From positions 1-33,541 of the forward strand of contig CACXIR010000003.1 of assembly GCA_902767785.1 (NCBI GenBank): a stretch of 33,541 nucleotides of DNA, given 5' to 3'. Shown here piece by piece: positions 21,567 through 29,705 of this stretch. Origin of the DNA: Fibrobacter succinogenes. Its GTDB lineage: Bacteria; Fibrobacterota; Fibrobacteria; Fibrobacterales; Fibrobacteraceae. Below the pieces are notes generated by a model. The model ran no database searches. It was not told the origin of the DNA and worked only from the letters and a program-made list of their open reading frames with translations. The first letter of the stretch is position 1, and every line of letters starts with the position of its first letter. The position numbers and the translations under genes are program-made.

Positions 21567-22589
21567 TTGCTGAAGGTTGCCGTGCGTTGTCGTTTTGCCA
21601 TTGTCTTGATGCTTGTAGCCCTCTTGTGCGAGGGGGCTGTTGCGCAGGATGCCCGTCGGGATTCCCTGATGCGTGCCCGCGGCAAGGCCATTATGGTGGA
21701 CAAGGCGGGCGGCGAAGATGGTTTCCGTTCCCTTTGTTCGGGAGTCAAGGCGTGTCTGGGCATTGACTATGGTTTTTGTACCGAGGCGGATCAGAAGCCT
21801 TGGCCCAAGGTGAAGTACAACGACGAGTATTGTGCCCCCTTCAAGGAGATTACCAAGCGGGGCCTCCCTGCCGATCCGAATGTCGTGGGTGCCACTGAAA
21901 TCTATTCCAGGCTGGGCCGGCAGTATCGTGTCATTTACGAGAACAAGGGGACTATCCCTCTTGGTGCCGATGTCATTAGCTACCTTTTTGACAACATGCC
22001 CTTTACGGCGGAACTTATTAACGCCTACTTGGGAACCAACTACAAGCTGGAGTACACCAGCAAGGACAGGCGGTTCTTTTCGGGCAGCAATGGCCGCAGC
22101 CTTTCAGGGGAATTCTATTGGGCCTTGCAAGATAGTGCCGGCCAGAAACTGGGCATGAGGAACGTATTCTTTGGTTACGGGCATGCTCACGTCCTCAAGT
22201 GGGCTTTGCATGGAACGGCGGTGGCTTACCTGGATATGGATCCTGTTTCAAACAAGGAAATTAGGTACAAGTTGACGGCTATCGTTTTCCCTGGGAATTC
22301 TGTTTTGAATTCCATTATGCAGATGCGGGTGTTCAAGAGCGTTGTGGGCGACAAGATCGACCACATTGTCCGCGACATCAAGAAGTCTTCGGGGGAATAC
22401 GTCAAGGGCAACAAGGAGCCCATGCTCAAGAGTGCTTCCCTCAAGTCCATGGAAAATGTCCAGTACATATTGGACTTTGAGAATGTGGTGAATGGCGCGA
22501 CCTGGAAACTGGGTGATTTTGAGAAGTTGCAAAAGCAACGTCAGCAGGCCAAGGAAGTCCCTATTCCCCTGCAGGTGAAAGAGCGGTGA
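21567..22589 (+). CDS. Secreted protein of unknown function
   Basis: An open frame of 340 residues starting with TTG immediately after the M16-like stop; a GTG at 21582 is an equally good start. Either gives a signal peptide (FAIVLMLVALLCEGAVAQDA, cleavage likely after AVA). The mature part has an early Cys pair region (SLCSGVKACLGIDYGFC), a central segment with FYWALQDSAGQKLGMRNVFF and GYGHAHVLKWALHG, and a Gln/Lys-rich end. I do not recognise a family. Codon use matches its neighbours, and the zero-nt junction suggests it is translated together with the M16-like lipoprotein, so it may act in the same periplasmic process. Confidence 0.7.
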   Translation: MLKVAVRCRFAIVLMLVALLCEGAVAQDARRDSLMRARGKAIMVDKAGGEDGFRSLCSGVKACLGIDYGFCTEADQKPWPKVKYNDEYCAPFKEITKRGLPADPNVVGATEIYSRLGRQYRVIYENKGTIPLGADVISYLFDNMPFTAELINAYLGTNYKLEYTSKDRRFFSGSNGRSLSGEFYWALQDSAGQKLGMRNVFFGYGHAHVLKWALHGTAVAYLDMDPVSNKEIRYKLTAIVFPGNSVLNSIMQMRVFKSVVGDKIDHIVRDIKKSSGEYVKGNKEPMLKSASLKSMENVQYILDFENVVNGATWKLGDFEKLQKQRQQAKEVPIPLQVKER

Positions 22590-22590
22590 G

Positions 22591-22624
22591 AGATGTGGAG
22601 TGTGTAGTGTGGAATGTGAAATGG
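22591..22624 (+). repeat. GT-rich low-complexity repeat (GTGTGTAGTGTG type)
   Basis: GATGTGGAGTGTGTAGTGTG followed by GAATGTGAAATGG, similar to 9885-9924. It lies between the unknown secreted protein and the trmH-like gene. Confidence 0.55.
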
Positions 22625-22651
22625 CTGAGAGAAGTTTAGGAGAAGATTAAA

Positions 22652-23308
22652 ATGAGCGAAAAGGAAAGTCTGGAAAGTTTGCTGTCTCGCGTGACGGACC
22701 GCCGTCGGGAGCTTTTGACCCAGGTGGTGAACCGCCGCACCCGTCACTTTTGCATGGTGTTGGAAGACCTGTTCGACCCTCATAACATTTCTGCTGTTAT
22801 TCGCACTGCTGAAGTGTTCGGCCTGCAGGACGTGCACGTGATAGAAGAGGACAACGCCTACAGCGTGAACAAGTCAATTTTGAAGGGTTCCTACAAGTGG
22901 ATGTCCATTTACCTGTACAAGAAGCGGATGCTCTGCATGGAAAAACTCCGTGCCAAGGGATACAAGATTGCGGTAGCCAGCACCAACACCACTAATTCCG
23001 TTTTGGACTTGGATTTAAGCCAGCCTACCGCTTTTTACCTAGGGAGCGAATTTCACGGGAACCACCCTGACACCCTGGCCCACGCCGATTACGAGTTCAA
23101 GTTGCCCCAATACGGCATTACCGAGTCTATGAACGTGTCGGTGGCAGGCGGCGTGCTCATGACCTACCTGGACGTGTTCATGCAAAAAGAGGGCCGGGAA
23201 AAGTTCGAATTGCCCCCTGCCGAGCGGGATGCCCTGCTGTACGACTGGCTGGATCGCCATGTGAACGGCATCGAAAACAATAGCCCCATAGTGCGGGTGG
23301 AAGGGTAA
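22652..23308 (+). CDS. trmH: TrmH-type (SPOUT) tRNA 2'-O-methyltransferase
   Basis: A protein of 218 residues with the three SpoU/TrmH motifs: NISAVIRTAEVFG (Asn45, Arg51), FYLGSEFHG (Glu133) and ITESMNVSVAGGVLM (Ser159, Asn161), which form the knotted S-adenosylmethionine site. The N-terminal helical part (ESLLSRVTDRRRELLTQVVN) and C-terminal tail resemble TrmH, which makes Gm18 in tRNA, more than the rRNA enzyme RlmB, which has an extra N-terminal L30e-like domain. AGGAGA at 22638-22643 supports the start. It is flanked by a repeat upstream and a strong hairpin downstream, so it is probably a single-gene unit. The exact target nucleotide is inferred from family resemblance. Confidence 0.83.
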   Translation: MSEKESLESLLSRVTDRRRELLTQVVNRRTRHFCMVLEDLFDPHNISAVIRTAEVFGLQDVHVIEEDNAYSVNKSILKGSYKWMSIYLYKKRMLCMEKLRAKGYKIAVASTNTTNSVLDLDLSQPTAFYLGSEFHGNHPDTLAHADYEFKLPQYGITESMNVSVAGGVLMTYLDVFMQKEGREKFELPPAERDALLYDWLDRHVNGIENNSPIVRVEG

Positions 23309-23313
23309 AATCG

Positions 23314-23355
23314 GGGAAAATGGCTCCAAAAGCCCCGTTTTGGGGCTGATTTCCC
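23314..23355 (+). terminator. Terminator-like hairpin after trmH
   Basis: The inner stem is AGCCCC-GTTTT-GGGGCT (23331-23347). The outer arms GGGAAAAT (23314-23321) and ATTTCCC (23349-23355) can extend it. No T-run follows, so it may be a stability or boundary element. Confidence 0.45.
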
Positions 23356-23392
23356 TAAAGTCCCTGCCATAATATGCTATTTTACAGCTGAA

Positions 23393-24301
23393 ATGAAGAA
23401 GAATTCTGCACTTTATTTTTCTGTTGGCCTGGTTGTCCTGCTGGCCATTGTCATTCTTGTGTTTGGAATGTTCTTCTTGAACGAGAAGGACCCTCGCGAA
23501 ACTTTTAACACCTTCCACCTTCGTTTTACCCAGGTCAGCACCCTCGTTCTGGACGACCCCGTTAAGGTCAACGGCGTCAAACTGGGCAAGGTGGAGAGCA
23601 TTGAACTTGCCGGGCACCGTGTGGTGGTGACCATCCGCCTTCGCACCGACGTGAAAATCCCCAAGGATTCCGAGATCAGGGTGCAGAACATCGGTATCAT
23701 GGGCGAACGTCAGATAGGCATGATTCTTGGTGATTCTGAGGAGTATTTCGCTCCGGGGGACACCATTACGGGCCAGTTTGATGCGGGTATCGCCGAGGCC
23801 CTCGGTCTGGCGGGTGAAGTTTGCGACAGCACCAAGGTTTTGCTGGAATCGGTAAAGAGGGCCTTGAAGGGTACCATTGCCAGCGAGGATTTCCAGGATA
23901 GGTTCAATACTCTGCTTGTGAAGGCGGAAACACTGGAAGACCGCTTGATGGAACTTGTGAATTCTACGGATCCCGAGCTTAAGAAGAGCCTGGCTGGTCT
24001 GAATGAGGTGACAATCAAGGTGGGCAACCTGGTGGAAGGCGTCAAACCGCCTATCGACAACCTGTTTGCCAACACCGATGTGGTTATTGGAAATGCCAAC
24101 AACCTGATTGCGGAGCTGGAGGGCGTTACCAAGCATTTGGACGAACTCATCGCCAAGGTCCAGTCCAAGGAAAATACAGTGGGCGCATTGCTTTCCGACC
24201 GCACATTGCATGACGACCTGGTCAAAACGGTCCATTCGGCAGACAGCCTGTTCCGTGTAATCCTGCACGATGGACTCGATGTCAATGTGGATATTTTCTG
24301 A
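23393..24301 (+). CDS. MCE/MlaD-family lipid-transport protein
   Basis: A protein of 302 residues with one N-terminal membrane anchor (ALYFSVGLVVLLAIVILVFGMFF) and an MCE domain at ~38-120 (FTQVSTLVLDDPVKVNGVKL, GKVESIEL, IPKDSEIRVQNIGIMGERQI). The remainder is a long helical region with NLVEGVKPPIDNLFANTDVV and ELEGVTKHLDELIAKVQ. MlaD forms a hexameric ring that guides phospholipid between membranes, driven by MlaE/MlaF; those genes are not in the window. The C-terminal helices are longer than in E. coli MlaD and resemble proteins whose helices make a periplasm-spanning tube. It starts the run towards ptsH (6 nt gap). Confidence 0.85.
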   Translation: MKKNSALYFSVGLVVLLAIVILVFGMFFLNEKDPRETFNTFHLRFTQVSTLVLDDPVKVNGVKLGKVESIELAGHRVVVTIRLRTDVKIPKDSEIRVQNIGIMGERQIGMILGDSEEYFAPGDTITGQFDAGIAEALGLAGEVCDSTKVLLESVKRALKGTIASEDFQDRFNTLLVKAETLEDRLMELVNSTDPELKKSLAGLNEVTIKVGNLVEGVKPPIDNLFANTDVVIGNANNLIAELEGVTKHLDELIAKVQSKENTVGALLSDRTLHDDLVKTVHSADSLFRVILHDGLDVNVDIF

Positions 24302-24307
24302 GGATTT

Positions 24308-24580
24308 ATGGTAGTAAAGACTCTTAAAGTTACCAACAAGCTAGGCGTCCATGCACGTCCCGCAGGAATGATTGTGGACATAACGGGCCCAGCCAAGAGC
24401 GACGTTTCTATTGTCTTCGAAGGTTCGAAGGCAAATGCCAAGAGCATCCTCAATGTGATGATGCTGGCAATCCCCTTTGGTTCCGAAGTGAAATTCGAAG
24501 TGGAAGGGGAGGACGAGGAACTGGTCGTGCAAAAGTTGGAGCAGTTGTTCCATGACAACTTCAACGAAGAAGCAGGCTAA
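24308..24580 (+). CDS. ptsH: Phosphocarrier protein HPr
   Basis: A protein of 90 residues with the active-site GVHARPAG (His15, phosphorylated by enzyme I) and the regulatory Ser46 in AKSILNVMMLAI, with standard HPr length and numbering. GAGG lies 5-8 nt upstream of the start. HPr accepts phosphate from PEP via enzyme I and passes it to EII transporters or to regulators. Ser46 suggests that HPr kinase/phosphorylase may act on it; no hprK or EII gene is in the window. The coding region overlaps ptsI by 29 nt, so the two are translationally coupled. Identification is firm. Confidence 0.95.
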   Translation: MVVKTLKVTNKLGVHARPAGMIVDITGPAKSDVSIVFEGSKANAKSILNVMMLAIPFGSEVKFEVEGEDEELVVQKLEQLFHDNFNEEAG

Positions 24581-26387
24581 GGGTTCGTCAAGTTCCAAGA
24601 ACTCCAAAAAACCATTACGCATTGTACTGGTAGGTGTGCCTGCATCGCCGGGCTTTGCCATGGGGAAGGTTTTCCCCGTAACTAACCGCGAAATTTCTGT
24701 TGTAGAAGAGACCATCCCCGAAAGTCGGGTGACGGTAGAAGAGCAGCTCTTTTTGAAGGCGGTGAGCAAGACCGCCAAAGAAATCAACCAGATTCGGGAA
24801 ATTTCCGAAGCCCGTACCGGGGTGCAGGACAGCTTGATTTTTGCAACCCACCTGATGATTTTGCAGGATCCGGGACTGGTGAATGGAGTCCTGGAGAGGA
24901 TCCAGAAAAAACGCAAGAACGCCCGCTGGGCGGTTCACGTGGTGCTGGGCAACTACATCGAGAAATTCGAGAAAATCAATTCCCCCGCCATGCGGGATAA
25001 GGCGGCGGACCTGCGGGACTTGTATAACCGCTTGATGGCCGCCATGGAAGATTCCGGACCCGTTCTGGAGGACGAAGTCTTGCAGGACGGCGTGGTGCTT
25101 ACGGCCCACGAGGTAATGCCCAGCATGCTGATTTCCCTGAAGCCAGGCCAGGTAGGCGCCCTGGTGATGGATACGGGCGGCCGCACCAGCCACGTGGCCA
25201 TCTTGGCCCGTTCGCTTCAGATTCCGGCAGTGTCTGGCCTTAGGAATGTTGCTGCCCAGGCAAAGGCGGGCGACACCATCATCGTGGATGGTGCGGGCGG
25301 CATGGTCATCGTCAATCCCGACGAAGAGGACATCCGCAAGTTCCGGGAAAGGCAAGAGGTATTTGAAAGGCAGCGCCGGGAACTGTTTACCATGCGCCGT
25401 CTGGAACCCATGACCCGCGATGGCAAGTACATTACGCTCCACGCCAACATCGAACTGCCTTCCGAGGCAGAAAAGGTGATGGACTACGGCGCCACGGGCA
25501 TAGGCCTTTACCGTTCAGAGTTCTTGTTCTTTAGAAAAGATTTGCCCACCATGGAAGAGCAGAAGGAAGCCTATGGGCAGATCCTTTCTACCATGGCTCC
25601 CTGTCCGGTAACGATCCGTACTTTGGATGCGGGTGGCGACAAATTGGTGCCTGGAGTTTCTGCAGTAAACGAATCCAACCCCTTTATGGGTTGGCGCAGT
25701 ATTCGTGTTTGCCTGGATAGGCAAGACATTTTCTGCGATCAGCTGAAGGCCCTTTTGCTGGCCAATACCCAAGGCAACTTGCGGATATTGTTGCCCATGA
25801 TTTCGGGCCTTGGGGAACTGCGCCGCGCCAAGGAGTGCATTAAGCGTTGTGCCGATGAATTGAAAGCCCAAGGTTTTGATTGTGGCGAGGTGAAGATTGG
25901 CGCCATGATAGAGGTACCCGCAGCGGTAATGCTTGTGGATTTGATTGCAAAGGAAGTGGACTTCTTTAGCATCGGTACCAACGACCTGATACAGTTTACC
26001 TTGGCGGTGGACCGCACCAACGAATTGATTACGGACATGTTCCAGCCCCATCACCCTGCTGTACTGAACATGATAAGCCAGGTGGTTATGGCAGCCCATA
26101 GGGAAGGAATCCCTGTGGCAGTTTGCGGTGAAATGAGTGCGGACCCCATGAGCATCCTTTTGCTGGTAGGCCTCGGGGTAGACGAACTTTCCATGACGCC
26201 TTGGAGCGTTATGGCCACCAAGAAGATTATCCGTTCCATCAACTTCGAAGATGTCCGTGAGACGGTGTTGACCGTGTTGCAGATGGACGATGCGGATAGC
26301 GTTAACGCGTTCTTGCACAAGAAATACGCGCAGACCATTACGGACTTGGGCATTTCCAGCTTTGTGGGGCAGGTAGATGGGAAATAA
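24552..26387 (+). CDS. ptsI: Phosphoenolpyruvate-protein phosphotransferase (PTS enzyme I)
   Basis: A protein of 611 residues with all enzyme I landmarks: start of the fold at ~30 (VPASPGFAMGKVF), phosphorylated His214 in GGRTSHVAILARS, PEP-binding TGIGLYRSEFLFF and GWRSIRVCLDR, IGTNDLIQFTLAVDR, and the catalytic Cys525 in VAVCGEMSADP. It transfers phosphate from PEP to HPr His15. The start overlaps ptsH by 29 nt and adds ~20 Ser/Lys-rich residues not seen in typical enzyme I, so either the extension is real or a downstream non-ATG start is used. It overlaps the next gene by 11 nt. It is the standard enzyme I; the longer PtsP form has an extra GAF domain not present here. Confidence 0.95.
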   Translation: MTTSTKKQAKGSSSSKNSKKPLRIVLVGVPASPGFAMGKVFPVTNREISVVEETIPESRVTVEEQLFLKAVSKTAKEINQIREISEARTGVQDSLIFATHLMILQDPGLVNGVLERIQKKRKNARWAVHVVLGNYIEKFEKINSPAMRDKAADLRDLYNRLMAAMEDSGPVLEDEVLQDGVVLTAHEVMPSMLISLKPGQVGALVMDTGGRTSHVAILARSLQIPAVSGLRNVAAQAKAGDTIIVDGAGGMVIVNPDEEDIRKFRERQEVFERQRRELFTMRRLEPMTRDGKYITLHANIELPSEAEKVMDYGATGIGLYRSEFLFFRKDLPTMEEQKEAYGQILSTMAPCPVTIRTLDAGGDKLVPGVSAVNESNPFMGWRSIRVCLDRQDIFCDQLKALLLANTQGNLRILLPMISGLGELRRAKECIKRCADELKAQGFDCGEVKIGAMIEVPAAVMLVDLIAKEVDFFSIGTNDLIQFTLAVDRTNELITDMFQPHHPAVLNMISQVVMAAHREGIPVAVCGEMSADPMSILLLVGLGVDELSMTPWSVMATKKIIRSINFEDVRETVLTVLQMDDADSVNAFLHKKYAQTITDLGISSFVGQVDGK

Positions 26388-28773
26388 GTTTTTTTCCTTC
26401 GTCCTTGCCTGCAGTGTTTTTTCCTTCGCGGATTCTGTAACTGTATCTTCTAGTGCTGCAACTGCGGCTGTGCCTAGTGCTGCTACTTCTTCCAGCGTGG
26501 CAGCCCCTGCGGCGGATTCTGCCAAGCCCGCCTCCGTTACCGCCAGCGACAACCTTATTGCTACGGTTCCTTTGGATGACCCCTATGTGGAACTGGAAAA
26601 GATTCCTTCCAAGGAATTCCAGAACCTGGTCATCCGTGCGGAACGTTCCCGCTTGGCGAGTCTGGACACTTCCCTCCCTAAGAATGTTCGGGATTTTGCT
26701 CGTGCGGCCAACTACTTTTACAGGGAATCTTGGGACAGCGCTTATTTGGCTTATGATTCCCTGCGTTCTAGGGATTCTGTTTTGGAGAAGAGCGTCATTT
26801 TGCGTATGGCGCATACCCGCTTTATACAAAAAGACTACGCTAAAATGCGGGAAGTTCTGGCCCTTGGCAAAAAGTTTTCCAAAGACGCCGACTTTGACAA
26901 GTCCGCCTCTCGTATGTGCATTGAGGCCGCTATGGCGGACTCTTCCTTGAGCGATGTGGCCCATTCCGATTCATTGAAGGTTTTCTTGGACAAGTACCCC
27001 AAGGGGGAAGATGCCGCCGTTCTAAAGTATCGCTACGCCCAGTATCAAGAGCAGTTTAAGCAGCTTGTGCAGGCAAAGAAACTTTATATGCAGCTGCTAG
27101 CAAGCTCTACAGTTTACAAGGACTCTGCTTTTGCTGCCATACGCCGCTTGCGCAAGGTCCAGGGCACCCCAGAGAGCTTGCCCGAAAAGATTGCCTATGC
27201 CCGGATGGCCTGTGCCAAGGACGAGGCTTCCACCTGCTTGGTGCTACTAGATTCTATTGCCATTTTGGATTCTGTAGCTTTGGCTAAAAATCCTTCTGCT
27301 GCAGTGCCTGCTTCAGAAGATTCCTTGCAAAAACTGCTACGCCCCAGCACTCTGGATATGGATACCCGCATTGCTTTGTGGGAAAAGCGTGCGGTGACCC
27401 TAAGGAACCTGAAGCGCGATGACGAATCCATTGCCCAGTTCCGCTTTTTGCTGGATTCCGTGGAGGCAAAGCCCTTGTGGATGCAGTCCATTTTGAAGCT
27501 GTACCGCAACAATGCAAAAAAATATGCACGGGAAATAAAGACTACCGATTCCCTGCTCCAGGACGTGAGCCAGTTCAGCAAGGAAAACGCCAACAACCTG
27601 TGGATTAAGGGTTTTGAATACGAGCAAAACCAAAAGTACGACAGTGCCATCGTCTGTTTCAAGAAACTTTCCCACCGCAGGTTCAAGAACAATGTTAAAC
27701 GCCAGTGGGCCAAGTTCCGCATAGGCTTTGTGTACTTTAAACAAGAGAAGTGGGAAGAGGCGGTGGCCGCCTTTATAGACGCCGCCAAGGAACCCTTCCT
27801 CTGGAGTGGCAGCGGCGCTCGCATGTTCTTGGGCGATGCCTACATGAAACTGGGCAAGGATTCCTTGGCCCGCGAGGCTTATCTGGACTGCATTAGGGAT
27901 TTCCCGCTGGCCTATTATGCTCACCGCAGCCGTCTAAAGCTTGCGGAATACAAGCTGATGGACGAGAAGGACATTCCCTATGCCCATGGGGTAGCCATGT
28001 CTCCTGAAGAGACTTTGGCGTGGATCCGCGCTTCCCAGAAGTTGGGCAAGCCAGACACCACTTACAATCCGGCCAGGTACCAGCGGATAAAGGACCTGTT
28101 CTTGTACGGCTTTAGCGACCAGGCCTTTGCCTTGTACGACGAAGTGCGCCGCAAGAACTACAAGCGCCTGGATTTCCTCTACGAATACGGAAAGCTGTTT
28201 TACGATGTGGGGGAGGTGGCCTCGGGCTACCGCCTGGCAAGGCAGTTCCAGAACAACATGGACCGCCGCCGCTTTATGGCCCCCCCTATAGACGTGCTTC
28301 ATTACCTTTATCCCATCCCTTTCAAGGACCAGGTGAAGTTCCATTCTGGATTCCGCATAGACCCCTTCTTCGTGTATAGCGTCATGCGGCAGGAATCCAT
28401 ATTCAACTTCGAGATTGCCTCGCCTGTAGGCGCCCGCGGGCTGCTGCAGATTATGCCTGCTACCGGCAAGATGGTGGCTGCCAAGGAGGGCATTCCCGAC
28501 TTTGATCCCGATTTGCTGTATAACCCCTACATGAACATCCGTCTGGGAATCCGCTACCTGGTGGATTTGAAGGCGGAATATAACGATGACTACATGTACG
28601 TGTTGGGCAACTACAATGCAGGCCCCAAGCCCACTAGGCGCTGGCAAAAAGAGGGCGAGGGCAAGCACTGGGATATTCGTGCCGAAGAAATCAGTTATTG
28701 GGAAACTCGCGACTACGTAAAGCGGGTCATGGGCAATTACTGGATTTATCAAGAAATTTACGACGGGATTTAA
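26377..28773 (+). CDS. Soluble lytic transglycosylase (Slt70-like)
   Basis: A protein of 798 residues. Signal peptide MGNKFFSFVLACSVFSFADS, then an Ala/Ser-rich linker. Residues ~70-640 are helical repeats (AKKLYMQLLASSTVY, KFRIGFVYFKQEKWEEAVAA, LGDAYMKLGKDSLAREAYLD), like the superhelical U-domain of Slt70 with TPR-like units. Residues ~655-790 are the SLT lysozyme-like domain: VYSVMRQESIF (catalytic Glu673), ASPVGARGLLQIMPATG, IRLGIRYLVDL and VLGNYNAGP. It cleaves the glycan strand of peptidoglycan to 1,6-anhydro-muropeptides in the periplasm. It is overlapped by ptsI by 11 nt and followed after 3 nt by a permease gene. Slt70 is about 645 residues, so this one is longer by its linker and repeats. 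Confidence 0.88.
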   Translation: MGNKFFSFVLACSVFSFADSVTVSSSAATAAVPSAATSSSVAAPAADSAKPASVTASDNLIATVPLDDPYVELEKIPSKEFQNLVIRAERSRLASLDTSLPKNVRDFARAANYFYRESWDSAYLAYDSLRSRDSVLEKSVILRMAHTRFIQKDYAKMREVLALGKKFSKDADFDKSASRMCIEAAMADSSLSDVAHSDSLKVFLDKYPKGEDAAVLKYRYAQYQEQFKQLVQAKKLYMQLLASSTVYKDSAFAAIRRLRKVQGTPESLPEKIAYARMACAKDEASTCLVLLDSIAILDSVALAKNPSAAVPASEDSLQKLLRPSTLDMDTRIALWEKRAVTLRNLKRDDESIAQFRFLLDSVEAKPLWMQSILKLYRNNAKKYAREIKTTDSLLQDVSQFSKENANNLWIKGFEYEQNQKYDSAIVCFKKLSHRRFKNNVKRQWAKFRIGFVYFKQEKWEEAVAAFIDAAKEPFLWSGSGARMFLGDAYMKLGKDSLAREAYLDCIRDFPLAYYAHRSRLKLAEYKLMDEKDIPYAHGVAMSPEETLAWIRASQKLGKPDTTYNPARYQRIKDLFLYGFSDQAFALYDEVRRKNYKRLDFLYEYGKLFYDVGEVASGYRLARQFQNNMDRRRFMAPPIDVLHYLYPIPFKDQVKFHSGFRIDPFFVYSVMRQESIFNFEIASPVGARGLLQIMPATGKMVAAKEGIPDFDPDLLYNPYMNIRLGIRYLVDLKAEYNDDYMYVLGNYNAGPKPTRRWQKEGEGKHWDIRAEEISYWETRDYVKRVMGNYWIYQEIYDGI

Positions 28774-28776
28774 TCC

Positions 28777-29619
28777 ATGCTGTTCCTACTCCTCACCATA
28801 GGTCCCGCGTTCCTTTTTGCTTGCGGAAACATCCTGGAAAAATCCGGGGTTTCTACCGTTGGCAAGCGTACCGGCGGAACGTCCCACCCTTGGGAGTTTT
28901 TCAAGGGCGTGATAACCAACAAGTTCTGGTGGCTGGGAATCAGCTGCTCTGGTCTTGCTACGTTGGGCTACTACATTGCCATGGCACGCTATGACCTTTC
29001 CCAGGTGCAGCCCATGATGGTCTTGAACCCGGTGCTTACGGCCTTGATGGGATTCTGTATCCTAAAAGAAGCTCTCACCAAGCGCATTGTGGTGGCTATC
29101 TGTTTTGTGGTGGCAGGGCTTCTTTATTCCGTGGAGAACCTGGGGGAATCTACGGCGGTGCAGGATGTCGGAATGCTTTGGGCTTATGCCGGCGGGCTTT
29201 GTGCGGTTACGTTGTTTGCACACTTGTTTGTAAAAGACCGGGAAATGGTGGATTCCCTGATTATGGGCGTAGGCTTTGGGCTTTCGGCAGCATTTTACAA
29301 GAGCCTGGCCATGGATTTTGACCTGGACCATATCGAAGTATCGTCGGTGGCCAGCTTGCTATTGGATTTCAGGACCCTGGGCTACATTGCCACTTATGGC
29401 ATAGCGTTCCTCTATTCCCAGGTTTCTTTCTCCCGAGGCCGTGCCCTGTTCATTATTCCCTTCAGCGCAGCGGTGGGTGCTGCTGTTCCTACGCTTGCTG
29501 GGGCCTTGGTATTTTCGGAAGCCTTCCCAGTAGGGAAAATCATTTCTGTGACCCTGGTTTTGGTGGGTGCAGCATTGTTTGTGGTCCGCAGGCCTAGGCG
29601 AAATGGCCGAAAAGGCTAA
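28777..29619 (+). CDS. EamA/DMT-family permease
   Basis: A protein of 280 residues with about ten hydrophobic helices in two repeated halves, e.g. FLLLTIGPAFLFACGNILEK, MMVLNPVLTALMGFCILKEA, IVVAICFVVAGLLYSVENL, FIIPFSAAVGAAVPTLAGAL and IISVTLVLVGAALFVVRRP. The LNPVLTALMGFCILKEALTKR segment matches the ...P......ll..E.l end of an EamA half. DMT permeases export or import small metabolites; the substrate cannot be told. It follows the lytic transglycosylase by 3 nt and ends 86 nt before the large lipoprotein. A basic tail (RRPRRNGRKG) ends the protein. Confidence 0.78.
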   Translation: MLFLLLTIGPAFLFACGNILEKSGVSTVGKRTGGTSHPWEFFKGVITNKFWWLGISCSGLATLGYYIAMARYDLSQVQPMMVLNPVLTALMGFCILKEALTKRIVVAICFVVAGLLYSVENLGESTAVQDVGMLWAYAGGLCAVTLFAHLFVKDREMVDSLIMGVGFGLSAAFYKSLAMDFDLDHIEVSSVASLLLDFRTLGYIATYGIAFLYSQVSFSRGRALFIIPFSAAVGAAVPTLAGALVFSEAFPVGKIISVTLVLVGAALFVVRRPRRNGRKG

Positions 29620-29669
29620 ATCTTTGTAAAAAGTTGCAAATTACCGACAACCGAATGACTTTTCGGCCA
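29604..29669. repeat. 11-bp perfect inverted repeat at the end of the EamA gene
   Basis: TGGCCGAAAAG (29604-29614) and CTTTTCGGCCA (29659-29669) are perfect inverted copies, 44 nt apart. The left arm is in the final codons of the permease gene, and the right arm sits just upstream of the TATATTTG element. Confidence 0.45.
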
Positions 29670-29678
29670 CTTCGGATA

Positions 29679-29686
29679 TATATTTG
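29679..29686 (+). promoter_or_regulatory. Candidate promoter element TATATTTG for the CotH lipoprotein
   Basis: Fits TAnnTTTG and lies 20 nt upstream of the start codon at 29706. AGGGGG (29693-29698) is the likely ribosome binding site. Confidence 0.45.
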
Positions 29687-29705
29687 AAAGACTAGGGGGC
29701 TAATC

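Noticed and set aside
23039-24268. Long minus-strand open frame (409 residues)
   Set aside because: It lies opposite the trmH and MCE genes, which have clear family motifs; the His/Gln-rich composition is typical of an antisense shadow.
24405-24440. TTCGAAGGTTCGAAGG repeat as a possible regulatory site
   Set aside because: It lies within ptsH codons (VFEGSK) and is explained by coding sequence.
25515-26552. Long minus-strand open frame (345 residues)
   Set aside because: It is antisense to ptsI and the start of the lytic transglycosylase gene, has no recognisable domain, and shows shadow-type composition.
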